DNA of 17,083 nucleotides from JBBAFB01 sp041655595 (GTDB lineage Bacteria > Bacillota > DULZ01). Position numbers and translations under genes: made by a program. Below the pieces are notes generated by a model, which was not told the origin of the DNA, did not search any database, and saw only the letters and a list, made by a program, of their open reading frames with translations. The stretch lies in contig JBBAFB010000035.1 in assembly GCA_041655595.1 (NCBI GenBank), positions 1 through 17,083 on the forward strand, written 5' to 3'. Shown piece after piece: positions 7,516 to 14,701 of the stretch; position 1 is the first letter of the stretch, and each line of letters opens with the position of its first letter.

Positions 7516-8528
7516 TGCTACAAGGACACCAAACCTGGGTTTTTCAAAACCAGCCGACTATTAGCGGCACAGCTACGGTAGTTGGTCCTTTTGAAGGCCA
7601 GGGACCTCTGTCCAACGATTTTGATATTATCCACGGCGATCTGTCCGTGGGACAAAAAAGTTGGGAAAAAGCTGAACGAACCCTCTTGGAAGAAGCCAAT
7701 AAGTTGGCTATAGAAAATGCCGGTCTAACTAAGGAACAAATTAATTTTTATCTGGGCGGGGATTTAATGGATGAAATCATTAGCAGCAGTTTTGCCGCCA
7801 GGACCTTGGCAGTGCCTTTTTTAGGGATTTTTGGTGCCTGCTCGACAGCCATGGAAGGGCTGTCACTTGCATCATTAATTATTGATACTAATTCAGCAAA
7901 CTATGTGCTGGCCTCCGCCTGTAGTCATAATGCCAGCGCAGAAAAACAGTTTCGCTATCCTACTGAATACGGTGCCCAAAAACCTCCTACCGCTCAATTT
8001 ACAGTGACCGGTGCCGGCTCAGCTGTAGTGACCAAGGGGGGAAAGGGACCAAAGGTTCTGTCAGCTACAATCGGACGAGTTATAGATATGGGCCTTAAGG
8101 ATCCTTTCAACATGGGGGCAGCCATGGCTCCCGCGGCGGTAGATACAATTCAGGCCCATTTTAGAGATCTGAAGCTTGAGCCAAGCTACTACGATTTAAT
8201 AGTAACTGGTGACCTTGCCAAGGTGGGCTACGAATTGGCCCTGGAGCTATTTAAAAAACACCATTTCCCCATTGCGGAAACCCAATATAATGATTGCGGT
8301 ATGATGATTTATGATTATGAAACCCAGGATGTCCAAGCCGGGGGAAGCGGCTGTGGTTGTTCAGCCGTGGTGACCTACGGCCATTTGTTTAAAAAACTTC
8401 GCCGGGGAGATTATAAAAGAATCCTAGTGGTTGCTACAGGTGCTTTATTATCTCCCTTATCTTTCCAGCAGGGGGAAAGCATACCCTGCATTGCTCATGC
8501 CGTGGCAATTGAAGGAGGAAAGGAGTAA
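7515..8528 (+). CDS. spoVAD: Stage V sporulation protein AD (SpoVAD), dipicolinic-acid-binding subunit
   Basis: 337 residues, full family length. The ATG overlaps the spoVAC stop by one base; GGGAGGA lies 8 bases upstream. The fold is that of thiolase/beta-ketoacyl synthase III, with GIFGACSTAMEGLSLAS carrying the fold's nucleophile-position Cys109, then SACSHNASAEKQFRYPTEYG and the C-terminal GGSGCGCSAVV. SpoVAD is known to bind dipicolinic acid at the spore membrane surface rather than act as a condensing enzyme. It lies in the same operon as spoVAC and spoVAEb, in the conserved order C-D-E. No truncation or frameshift is seen. Confidence 0.96.
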   Translation: MLQGHQTWVFQNQPTISGTATVVGPFEGQGPLSNDFDIIHGDLSVGQKSWEKAERTLLEEANKLAIENAGLTKEQINFYLGGDLMDEIISSSFAARTLAVPFLGIFGACSTAMEGLSLASLIIDTNSANYVLASACSHNASAEKQFRYPTEYGAQKPPTAQFTVTGAGSAVVTKGGKGPKVLSATIGRVIDMGLKDPFNMGAAMAPAAVDTIQAHFRDLKLEPSYYDLIVTGDLAKVGYELALELFKKHHFPIAETQYNDCGMMIYDYETQDVQAGGSGCGCSAVVTYGHLFKKLRRGDYKRILVVATGALLSPLSFQQGESIPCIAHAVAIEGGKE

Positions 8529-8535
8529 AAAATCA

Positions 8536-8886
8536 ATGGATTTTTTTTGGGCCTTTGTTATAGGCGGCCTGATCTGTGTTTTTGGCCAAATTTGCTTCGA
8601 TGTTTTTAAGCTGTCACCTGCTCACACAGCTACCCTGCTGGTAGTTTTGGGGGCAATAGTGGGAGGTCTGGGACTATATGAGCCTTTCATAGAATTTGCC
8701 GGGGCGGGAGCTTCTATTCCCATCACCAGTTTCGGAAATTCTTTAGTTAAAGGTGCACTGGGAGAACTCAAGATCCACGGCCTTGTGGGTGTGGTTACGG
8801 GTATCTTTGAAATTACCAGTGCCGGTATTTCATCAGCTATTATTTTTTCTTTCTTTGCCGCCTTAATTTTCAAGCCCAAGGGTTAA
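8536..8886 (+). CDS. spoVAEb: Stage V sporulation protein AE (SpoVAEb)
   Basis: 116 residues from the ATG at 8536, preceded by AGGAAAGGAG about 10 bases upstream and 7 bases after the spoVAD stop. The frame stays open further upstream inside spoVAD, but that part is not homologous. The protein is very hydrophobic: FVIGGLICVFGQICFDVFKL, a helix around TLLVVLGAIVGGLG, the AGAGASIPITSFGN signature, and a last helix near AIIFSFFAALIF. The signature and layout match SpoVAC of the same operon, as expected of homologous channel subunits. It is the last gene of the cluster; spoVAA, spoVAB, spoVAEa and spoVAF are absent. Confidence 0.95.
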   Translation: MDFFWAFVIGGLICVFGQICFDVFKLSPAHTATLLVVLGAIVGGLGLYEPFIEFAGAGASIPITSFGNSLVKGALGELKIHGLVGVVTGIFEITSAGISSAIIFSFFAALIFKPKG

Positions 8887-9058
8887 AACAAGTTTGCAAA
8901 AATGAACTTGCCACAGCTAAACTTTAGCGGTAACCGAAGCTAATCCGGCATCTGGGCCATTTTTTAATAATAACAAACGGTACGATCGTACAAAATTTGC
9001 ACATAAATTAACCTATTTTGGCAACAATATTTACAACCGACAGACTAGGGGTGGCCAG
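8887..9058 (+). promoter_or_regulatory. spoVAEb-nrfH intergenic region with hairpins and a 12-bp palindrome
   Basis: Two short inverted repeats follow spoVAEb (GCTAAA/TTTAGC at 8916-8928 and CGGT/ACCG at 8928-8936). A weak GGC/GCC stem before six T (8960-8965) may form a poor terminator. The perfect palindrome GTACGATCGTAC at 8980-8991 lies about 70 bases before nrfH and could be an operator. No convincing promoter hexamers were identified. Confidence 0.35.
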
Positions 9059-9484
9059 TTGAAAAAGATGACGCTTTTTTTAAGCATTTTATTTTTAGCC
9101 ATAGTGTTCAGTGCCGGTGCCGCTGTCCAGTTAACTGAAAGTGCGGAGTTTTGCGGTTCCTGCCATATTATGACTGCTCATTATGAAACCTGGGCCCATT
9201 CTTCCCATCGGGAAGAAACCAATTGTAACTCTTGCCATGTTCCCGAGGGTCTAATCGAAAAACCTTTATATAAAGCAAAATCCGGCTTGACTGATGCGTA
9301 TGTCTTCTATATTAAGGGCTCACCGGCCCGGCTTGAATTAAAAACCGATAGCCGAAAAATAATTCAAAACAACTGCATTAAGTGTCACAGCACCTTGGTC
9401 AGAGAAATAAGTAAGGGTGATGGATTAAATTGCTACCACTGTCACCTTTCACCCCACGGAAAAGTTAAAAATTTGATTTACTAA
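9059..9484 (+). CDS. nrfH: Cytochrome c nitrite reductase small subunit NrfH (tetrahaem, NapC/NirT family)
   Basis: 141 residues. The TTG at 9059 has AGGGG with a 7-base gap; an ATG at 9068 is too distant from it. One N-terminal membrane anchor at about residues 4-22 is followed by four haem c sites: CGSCH (32-36), CNSCH (56-60), CIKCH (106-110) and CYHCH (125-129). The first is CxxCHxM, as in NrfH, where that Met is the unusual axial ligand. NrfH oxidises menaquinol in the membrane and passes electrons to NrfA on the outer face. The gene lies 22 bases before nrfA in the standard nrfHA order. Length and haem count are as expected. Confidence 0.95.
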   Translation: MKKMTLFLSILFLAIVFSAGAAVQLTESAEFCGSCHIMTAHYETWAHSSHREETNCNSCHVPEGLIEKPLYKAKSGLTDAYVFYIKGSPARLELKTDSRKIIQNNCIKCHSTLVREISKGDGLNCYHCHLSPHGKVKNLIY

Positions 9485-9506
9485 TAAACTAACAGCAGGT
9501 GATCCG

Positions 9507-10766
9507 GTGAATAAAAAGATAATTGCTTTGGTGGGTATAATTTTAATAGCTGCTATTGTGGGAATAAGTGCCTATCGAGCAGGAATGAAGGCCAGCAAAC
9601 CCCAATTGCCCCCCCATACGGTGGCCCTAAACTCCGGAGAGACAAGCAATGAGGTTTTTGGACAATACTACCCCCGGGAATATGACAGCTATCTAAAGAA
9701 CTATGACATGAGTCAGGGACCTAGTGTTTACGGGGGGTCCCACGAAAAAAGTAATTTGGATGTCTATCCCTATATGAAAATTTTGTGGAAGGGCTACGGT
9801 TTTGCAGAAGAATATTTAGAAGATCGGGGCCATGTTTATGCTATTGAGGATGTCAAAAAGACGAAAAGAAACCCGCCCAGAGCTGTCTGCTGGGTCTGCA
9901 AAAGCACGGAAATTCCCCAAGCCATTGAAGAAATGGGAGATGCATTTTATGGGATGCCCTTTAAGGAAGCAGCGGAACGATTTGTCAACCCTATTGGCTG
10001 TAGCGATTGCCACGACCCGGAAACAATGAATCTTAGAATAACCCGGCCTGCCCTGGTTGAAGCTTTAGAGGAACAAGGAATAAATGTGGCAAAAGCCGGC
10101 CTGCAAGAAATGCGCTCCTATGTATGTGCCCAATGCCATGTGGAATACTACTTTGAAACGGATAACTTTGTACCTGTCTTTCCCTGGAAAAACGGTATGG
10201 ACCCGGAAGATGTATATGAGTACTATCAGGAAATCAACTTTGCTGATTTTACCCACCCTGATGCGGGCACGAGACTTTTAAAAGGGCAGCATCCCGATTT
10301 TGAAATGTTTACTGACGGTCCACACCAATCCCGAGGGGTATCCTGTGCTGATTGTCATATGCCTTATATAGTGGAAGGTAATACGAAAATATCCTCCCAT
10401 TGGTGGGCCAGCCCTTTAAAACAGATGGAAAACTCCTGTGGTGTCTGCCACCGCGGCAGCATGGATGATCTGCGAGATAGAGTACTCTACACCCAAGACA
10501 GAAACAAGGATCTGTTAGACCGAGCGGGGCAAGCCAGCGTAGAGGCAGTTCGGGCGATTACTGTAGCCAGCGAATCTGCAACTGTTGATGAACAACTGCT
10601 GGCAGAAGCCCGGGCTTTGCACCGGGAAGGACAGTGGTATTGGGATTGGGTCAGTGCAGAAAACAGTATGGGCTTCCACAACCCACAAAAGGCAATGAAC
10701 ACCTTGGGTAAATCAATAGACCTATCCGGTAAAGCTAGAGATTTAGCCAAAGAGGCGGCCAGATAA
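9507..10766 (+). CDS. nrfA: Ammonia-forming cytochrome c nitrite reductase NrfA (pentahaem)
   Basis: 419 residues from a GTG at 9507 (AGGTG about 5 bases upstream). Reduces nitrite to ammonium with six electrons (EC 1.7.2.2). An N-terminal hydrophobic segment (5-22) acts as signal/anchor. The catalytic haem site is CWVCK (128-132), with Lys as axial ligand. Four CxxCH sites follow at 165, 207, 280 and 311. Other expected active-site and calcium-site residues are present: Arg121 after RGHVYAIEDV, Glu213-Tyr214 in CHVEYYF, and Lys259, Gln261, His262 in KGQHPDFE. The stretch between the catalytic Arg and CxxCK is about nine residues shorter than in the E. coli enzyme as I recall it. Partner is NrfH, encoded just upstream. 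It supports nitrite respiration and detoxification. Confidence 0.97.
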   Translation: MNKKIIALVGIILIAAIVGISAYRAGMKASKPQLPPHTVALNSGETSNEVFGQYYPREYDSYLKNYDMSQGPSVYGGSHEKSNLDVYPYMKILWKGYGFAEEYLEDRGHVYAIEDVKKTKRNPPRAVCWVCKSTEIPQAIEEMGDAFYGMPFKEAAERFVNPIGCSDCHDPETMNLRITRPALVEALEEQGINVAKAGLQEMRSYVCAQCHVEYYFETDNFVPVFPWKNGMDPEDVYEYYQEINFADFTHPDAGTRLLKGQHPDFEMFTDGPHQSRGVSCADCHMPYIVEGNTKISSHWWASPLKQMENSCGVCHRGSMDDLRDRVLYTQDRNKDLLDRAGQASVEAVRAITVASESATVDEQLLAEARALHREGQWYWDWVSAENSMGFHNPQKAMNTLGKSIDLSGKARDLAKEAAR

Positions 10767-10794
10767 CCAAATTGCAATAATTAACCTGGGTGCT

Positions 10795-10838
10795 AAAAAG
10801 GGTACAACCTCTTATGCAACTTAAGCGGTAGTACCCTT
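10795..10838 (-). terminator. Terminator between convergent nrfA and Gmad2 lipoprotein gene
   Basis: AAGGGTAC (10798-10805) and GTACCCTT (10831-10838) form an 8-bp stem with a 25-base loop. On the minus strand the stem runs into TTTTT, so it best fits the end of the minus-strand lipoprotein gene. It may also stop nrfA transcripts. The long loop lowers confidence. Confidence 0.5.
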
Positions 10839-10898
10839 AGAAATAAATATTTTCAATTAGACAGATAGACAGACAAAATTAACACAATCAAATGCTAT

Positions 10899-11336
10899 CT
10901 ACTTTTCAACATTGACGGGGATTATTAATTCATTTAACCTGGAACCGTCCTTGGCACTTGCTTCATAGAGAACTACACTGGCCGAGCCATCTACCGCATC
11001 ATCCAAACCTATTACAATTTCAAACTCCCCCCAGGCCGGGGCACCTTCACTGGCGGTAACAAAACCCTTATCTAAAATAAAGTGCCCATCCTCAAATTCA
11101 TACTGCACCGTTGCTTCCCAGATTCTTGCCAAACCCTTGACAATAATTTTATCTTGTACCTTTGTCCCAGGAGCCGGTGAGAAAATTTTAAAGATCTCAT
11201 TTTCTACGACTATCTTTGGATCTTCCCCTTCAAGCTTTGGGTCCGGCTCACCTGTTCCCGGATTCAATTGATTACATCCGACTACAAAACCCAAACTGAT
11301 CAACAATAGAATAGCTATCAAGAATACCTTTTTCAT
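10899..11336 (-). CDS. Gmad2 immunoglobulin-like domain lipoprotein
   Basis: 145 residues. The signal peptide ends in the lipobox LGFVVGC (Cys21), then an Asn/Pro/Glu-rich linker. From about residue 45 to the end lies one beta-sandwich resembling Gmad2, the Ig-like domain first named from spore-germination proteins: FSPAPGTKVQDKIIVKGLAR, then an EATVQYEFEDGHF-type strand, and TASEGAPAWGEFEIVI. The domain is common in Firmicute surface lipoproteins and is thought to bind protein or ligand; no enzyme activity is known. The start has AAGGAGGT with a 5-6 base gap. It follows the haem chemoreceptor gene by 144 bases on the same strand, so it may belong to that group or have its own promoter. Confidence 0.85.
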   Translation of the reverse strand: MKKVFLIAILLLISLGFVVGCNQLNPGTGEPDPKLEGEDPKIVVENEIFKIFSPAPGTKVQDKIIVKGLARIWEATVQYEFEDGHFILDKGFVTASEGAPAWGEFEIVIGLDDAVDGSASVVLYEASAKDGSRLNELIIPVNVEK

Positions 11337-11375
11337 CTTAGACCTCCTTGTAAAGGCTCTAATTTCTTTGACGAG

Positions 11376-11408
11376 AAAAACAACAGCTTAGTTCCGCAAC
11401 TTTTGTTG
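11376..11408 (-). terminator. Possible weak terminator after the haem chemoreceptor gene
   Basis: On the minus strand CAACA (from 11408) and TGTTG (to 11381) could pair, with a small inner GTT/AAC stem, followed by TTTTT. The stem is short and AT-rich, so it may only attenuate read-through into the Gmad2 gene. Confidence 0.3.
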
Positions 11409-11480
11409 AGGTATTTTTTAGACTACATGGAAAATCCCATAACAACCGCTGGGCAAAAACCAAGACATATTTAGTTTGCC

Positions 11481-13226
11481 CTAAACCTTAAATTTATTGA
11501 TCATTTCCGAAGTTTCTTTGGCTACCCTTTCCAAAGAGAGAACTGCTTCTTCAATTTCTTCCATGGAAGCTAATTGTTCTTGAATTGATTTAGAAAAGGC
11601 ATCCGCCGTTTGCGCCGTCTGAGCACCAAACCTTGAAACTTCATTAATAGAGGCCGATATTTCTTCACTGGCTGCGCTTTGCTGCTGAGAAGCAGCGCTG
11701 ACACCTTGAATATTGCTGCCAATCTGCTCTATCCTTTGGATGATAGATTTAATCCTTTTCTGGGCTTCTTCAACCTCTTGTTTACTGTGGTTAACCGCTT
11801 CCCCTGATTCCTGCAAATGATTATTGGCAGCCTGGGTTTTATCCGCAAGCTCCCTAATAATCTGGGAAATTTCTTTAGCGGCCTGAGCCGAATGCTCCGC
11901 TAAACCCCTTACCTCCTCCGCAACTACCGCGAAGCCTCTGCCTGCTTCCCCCGCCCTTTGGGATTCGATAGCTGCATTTAAAGCCAACATATTTGTTTGC
12001 GTTGCGATATCATTAATATTTGTAACAAAGCCCGTTATTTTATCAATAGATTCCTTTAACAACTCAAAAACTGCTTCCAATTCACCGACTTTGTCATGCA
12101 CATGACTAACTGAGGATACCACCCTATCCATACTTTCCCCTGATTCAAGGGCTTCTTTGCTCACCTCTTCACTTTCCTCAAAGGATTCCTGAGTCAAAAT
12201 TGATATATGGGTAGCGCTATTGGCAACCTCCTCCGAGCTGTGTCTGATTTCCACAAGATTTTCGGCCAAAGTAGCCGATATACCTACAAGCTCGCTTACC
12301 TGTTCGGAATTGTTGGCTAGTAACTGCCTAGTACTGACTATCCCCGCGGATATATTAACGGCCGCCTGCTCAAGTTCGCTGGATGAGGCATTGATTTGAG
12401 TAAACATCCCCCTCAAGAAGGACAAGAAAGCATTAAATTGCCCCGCAATTTTCCCGATTATATCTTCCGACTTAGCTTTTAGTTGATAGGTTAAATCGCC
12501 CTCTCCGGAATTCAAATCCTTTAATTGTTTGTTAATTTCATTTAGGGGTCTGTTAATCACCCGCCTAGATACAAACCACATAAAGGCCCCAAGCAAAATA
12601 ATAATCAGACCACCTGCCAAAAACACGAAAGTGGACATTAGCTTTGATTGAGCAATTAAATCATCTAAAGAGGTTGTCATGCTAAAAACCCCGTGGACAT
12701 CCCCCACCCCACCGGCATGGCAGCTTAAACAGTATTCGTCAAGTTTGATGGGCATGGCATATCTTAGGTATGTACTGTTTTCATCCTCAAGAATTTCATA
12801 GCCCTCAAGTAACTTTTCATCAGCCTTAAATCTCCCTATTACACTTGTCTCCCACTCATCGGCACTATTTTCCCTATTTTTAGGATTCTCGGCACTGATT
12901 CCTACACTGGTGTTTTCTGTTTTCATTTTTTCAGAAAAACTGCGGACAGTGGCGATTGCTTCATACATGCCGATGCTGGCAGCATTGTAAGAATTAATAT
13001 TGGTCTGGCGTAAAATATGTTGATGGGTGCTTTCCATATTGCCCCAAATGGAATCCAGTTGAATAGCAACACTTCGCAACCTGCTAACTTCTTGTTCCAT
13101 AGGTAGCTCTTTTAAATAGTTAATGATTAAAGCAGAGCCGGCAAAAGTAGAAACAAGGAGAACCATGATAAAAGGTATTAACAACTTAACCAACAGACTC
13201 TTTTCTAAAAATTTTTTTAGTTTCAT
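11481..13226 (-). CDS. Methyl-accepting chemotaxis protein with haem c-binding DUF3365 sensor domain
   Basis: 581 residues from the ATG at 13226, which has GAGGTGG 5 bases upstream; an upstream in-frame TTG at 13247 lies before that site. Order: membrane helix (about 10-36); extracytoplasmic DUF3365/Tll0287-like domain (about 40-195) with the family pattern ENPKNRENSADEWE and then AMPIKLDEYCLSCHAGG; second helix (about 197-219); HAMP; and a cytoplasmic coiled coil whose tip reads LALNAAIESQRAGEAGRGFA. CLSCH at 166-170 is a covalent haem c site, so the receptor probably senses redox state or a diatomic gas such as NO, as proposed for haem-containing receptors of Geobacter. The ligand here is unknown. 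Its start is 25 bases after the pentahaem lipoprotein stop: same operon, possibly electron-exchanging partners (inference). Confidence 0.93.
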   Translation of the reverse strand: MKLKKFLEKSLLVKLLIPFIMVLLVSTFAGSALIINYLKELPMEQEVSRLRSVAIQLDSIWGNMESTHQHILRQTNINSYNAASIGMYEAIATVRSFSEKMKTENTSVGISAENPKNRENSADEWETSVIGRFKADEKLLEGYEILEDENSTYLRYAMPIKLDEYCLSCHAGGVGDVHGVFSMTTSLDDLIAQSKLMSTFVFLAGGLIIILLGAFMWFVSRRVINRPLNEINKQLKDLNSGEGDLTYQLKAKSEDIIGKIAGQFNAFLSFLRGMFTQINASSSELEQAAVNISAGIVSTRQLLANNSEQVSELVGISATLAENLVEIRHSSEEVANSATHISILTQESFEESEEVSKEALESGESMDRVVSSVSHVHDKVGELEAVFELLKESIDKITGFVTNINDIATQTNMLALNAAIESQRAGEAGRGFAVVAEEVRGLAEHSAQAAKEISQIIRELADKTQAANNHLQESGEAVNHSKQEVEEAQKRIKSIIQRIEQIGSNIQGVSAASQQQSAASEEISASINEVSRFGAQTAQTADAFSKSIQEQLASMEEIEEAVLSLERVAKETSEMINKFKV

Positions 13227-13251
13227 TTTTTCCACCTCGCTTCCCAAAAAA

Positions 13252-14280
13252 TCAGTGTATGATAGTAGCCCCTTCGATATCTTTTCCGGTTAAAGCCTTG
13301 TAGGATTGTTGCAATAATTGTGCGGTAAAGAAGGGGTTATGAATCCCTTTGCTTCCGTCATAATTTATTAAAGTGTAATTATAGGCTGCCAAGTACAGCT
13401 CTTTCGGAACATCTTGGAGGAGGTTTCCCTCTTGATCGTAAAAAAGAAAGGCCCCCCTTAAGGCTTCGAAGTGACCGCCTTTTAGACTCTGATTAATTGC
13501 CCGTAGCAAAATAATCATTAAACCTGAAATTTCATCTTGCATTCCTCCGATTACACCATCCCCATCATAATCTTCGTTGGCTTTTAAATTAAAGCTTGTG
13601 ACATTTTCGTGGCAAGCTCCACAAATTAACTCCGCATTTTCCGCTTCCATCACAAAACTATGACTGCGCAAACCCCCATCCAGCTTCGGCATGTGGCAAT
13701 CTATACAGGAATTATCCAAGCTGATATGACCAAAGGTATTATTGTATTGCAATTCTTCGTTTAATTTAATACCACCGGTGCCGGTTAAAATATCCCCCTG
13801 AGGACCGTAATGAGGTTCCGACCAATTGGGATCATCAATACTGGGGTTTCCCCTACTATTATGACAGCTCATACATAATGCCCCCGCCCCGGAGATGGAA
13901 TTTTCTTTTGTTGGTATGCTGACTATTCCCGCCTGCTTTAAATCACTTCCGAAGCCCTGATGGCATGCAAAACAGTTCTGCCCCGTAGCCAGCTGTAACT
14001 CCCCGGCCTGAAGCAGTTGTTGTCTAAAGGCTTCTCCATCGTGGCAAAGAACGCATCCATCTCTGCCTATAGTTGCCGCTACCGGGTTGGCATGAGCTGA
14101 TTCAGACCACTGCTTAAATATTTGATCTGAGTGCGACACTAATGAATAATTTTTTGTACCATTGGTCCTTGCCAAAACCTCCCCTTCCTTAAACTCCAAC
14201 TCCTTTACCAAACTATTGTTACACCCCATTGCCAAGGCTATAATCGCAATAGCCAAAAAAATCACTATGTATCTTTTCAT
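13252..14280 (-). CDS. Pentahaem c-type cytochrome lipoprotein
   Basis: 342 residues. The signal peptide ends in the lipobox ALAMGC (Cys20), so it is tethered outside the membrane. Five haem sites: CVLCH (76), CFACH (103), CMSCH (136), CIDCH (192) and CGACH (220). After them come an acidic DYDGDGVIGG loop (237-246), like a calcium-binding loop though not a full EF-hand, and a helical C-terminus with GIHNPFFTAQLLQQSY (312-327). This tail resembles the HNPxxA motif of NrfA (residue 391 here), hinting at kinship with the NrfA/multihaem superfamily. There is no CxxCK, so it is probably an electron carrier and not a nitrite reductase. The ATG at 14280 has AGAGGGTG about 9 bases upstream. First gene of an operon with the haem chemoreceptor. 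I do not recognise a named family. Confidence 0.9.
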   Translation of the reverse strand: MKRYIVIFLAIAIIALAMGCNNSLVKELEFKEGEVLARTNGTKNYSLVSHSDQIFKQWSESAHANPVAATIGRDGCVLCHDGEAFRQQLLQAGELQLATGQNCFACHQGFGSDLKQAGIVSIPTKENSISGAGALCMSCHNSRGNPSIDDPNWSEPHYGPQGDILTGTGGIKLNEELQYNNTFGHISLDNSCIDCHMPKLDGGLRSHSFVMEAENAELICGACHENVTSFNLKANEDYDGDGVIGGMQDEISGLMIILLRAINQSLKGGHFEALRGAFLFYDQEGNLLQDVPKELYLAAYNYTLINYDGSKGIHNPFFTAQLLQQSYKALTGKDIEGATIIH

Positions 14281-14312
14281 AAACCAGTCACCCTCTTTTT
14301 TAGTACAAATAC

Positions 14313-14349
14313 AAATAGGATAATAACAAAAACTATTATTATCCTATTT
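14313..14349. promoter_or_regulatory. Perfect 14-9-14 inverted repeat, probable operator of the cytochrome/haem-chemoreceptor operon
   Basis: AAATAGGATAATAA (14313-14326) is repeated exactly in inverted form as TTATTATCCTATTT (14336-14349) around a 9-base spacer. It lies 33 bases before the cytochrome ATG and overlaps the candidate -10 region and start point on the minus strand. This fits a repressor-binding site for a dimer. As RNA it could alternatively form a leader hairpin. The GATAAT/ATTATC content is loosely reminiscent of Fur-family boxes, but the spacing differs. Confidence 0.6.
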
Positions 14350-14362
14350 TCAAGGCTTTCAA
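14333..14362 (-). promoter_or_regulatory. Candidate promoter of the pentahaem cytochrome operon
   Basis: Minus strand: TTGAAA (14362-14357), an 18-base spacer, TAATAG (14338-14333). An overlapping alternative is TTGTTG (14365-14360), 18 bases, TAATAA (14341-14336). Either puts the -10 inside the inverted repeat and the start near 14326-14329. AT-rich sequence makes chance matches likely. Confidence 0.4.
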
Positions 14363-14390
14363 CAAAATTCCTCTTTTTTTTAAAAAATAC

Positions 14391-14421
14391 TACAGTGACA
14401 CAGGGGGACGTTATCACTGTA
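14391..14421. repeat. Short palindromic element (TACAGTGA ... TCACTGTA)
   Basis: TACAGTGA (14391-14398) and TCACTGTA (14414-14421) are a perfect 8-bp inverted repeat around a 15-base centre containing ACAGGGGGACGT. The same 12-base core recurs at 16958-16969. The layout resembles GTGACACAGGGGGACGG-type palindromes that I recall as scattered repeats in Firmicute genomes; this copy would be a short or degenerate one. Confidence 0.55.
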
Positions 14422-14502
14422 TCATTAACGCAACATAGAAAAAATTTCAACTCATCCCGGTGGCGGGATCAGCACAGCGTAAACCCCGCAGTTACCTACA
14501 TT

Positions 14503-14533
14503 TTCGAAAATATTATTTATAACAAGATATAAT
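14503..14533 (+). promoter_or_regulatory. Candidate promoter of the second chemoreceptor gene
   Basis: A perfect TATAAT at 14528-14533 is preceded by only a weak -35 (TTCGAA at 14503-14508, 19-base spacer). Use of this site would give a leader of about 160 bases. No sigma-D flagellar promoter (TAAA-N15-GCCGATAT) was seen. Confidence 0.25.
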
Positions 14534-14701
14534 TTGGGCAAAGCCTAGACTTTTAACTCCAACAGAAAATTTATTTTATCTCATGTGGCTGTTTTAAAAA
14601 GGTAGAATGGAGTATACATGGAAGAAATTATATGTCATAATTTGTAGGGAACCAGAAATATCTGGCTTAATTTCATTTTATTATTAACAGGAGGGGTTTA
14701 C

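Larger units (their letters stand above)
14281..14701. other. 421-bp divergent intergenic region between cytochrome and second chemoreceptor
   Basis: No gene is seen. It holds the 14-9-14 inverted repeat (14313-14349) over a likely cytochrome promoter, a palindromic element (14391-14421), a candidate promoter for the plus-strand chemoreceptor (near 14528), and AT-rich sequence. From about 14545 to 14690 only the ribosome binding site AGGAGGGG (14690-14697) stands out. Confidence 0.7.

Noticed and set aside
8431..8535. Upstream in-frame extension of spoVAEb inside spoVAD
   Set aside because: The extra 35 residues are out of frame spoVAD sequence; the ATG at 8536 gives the family length and has a ribosome binding site.
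9816..10281. Small open frames on both strands within nrfA
   Set aside because: They overlap conserved NrfA coding sequence and have no recognisable features.
13227..13247. TTG at 13247 as start of the haem chemoreceptor
   Set aside because: The GAGGTGG site lies downstream of it and fits the ATG at 13226.
14391..14421. GTGA...TCAC as a CRP/FNR-type site
   Set aside because: The half-sites are 15 bases apart instead of about 6, and the GGGGGACGT centre points to the repeat element instead.
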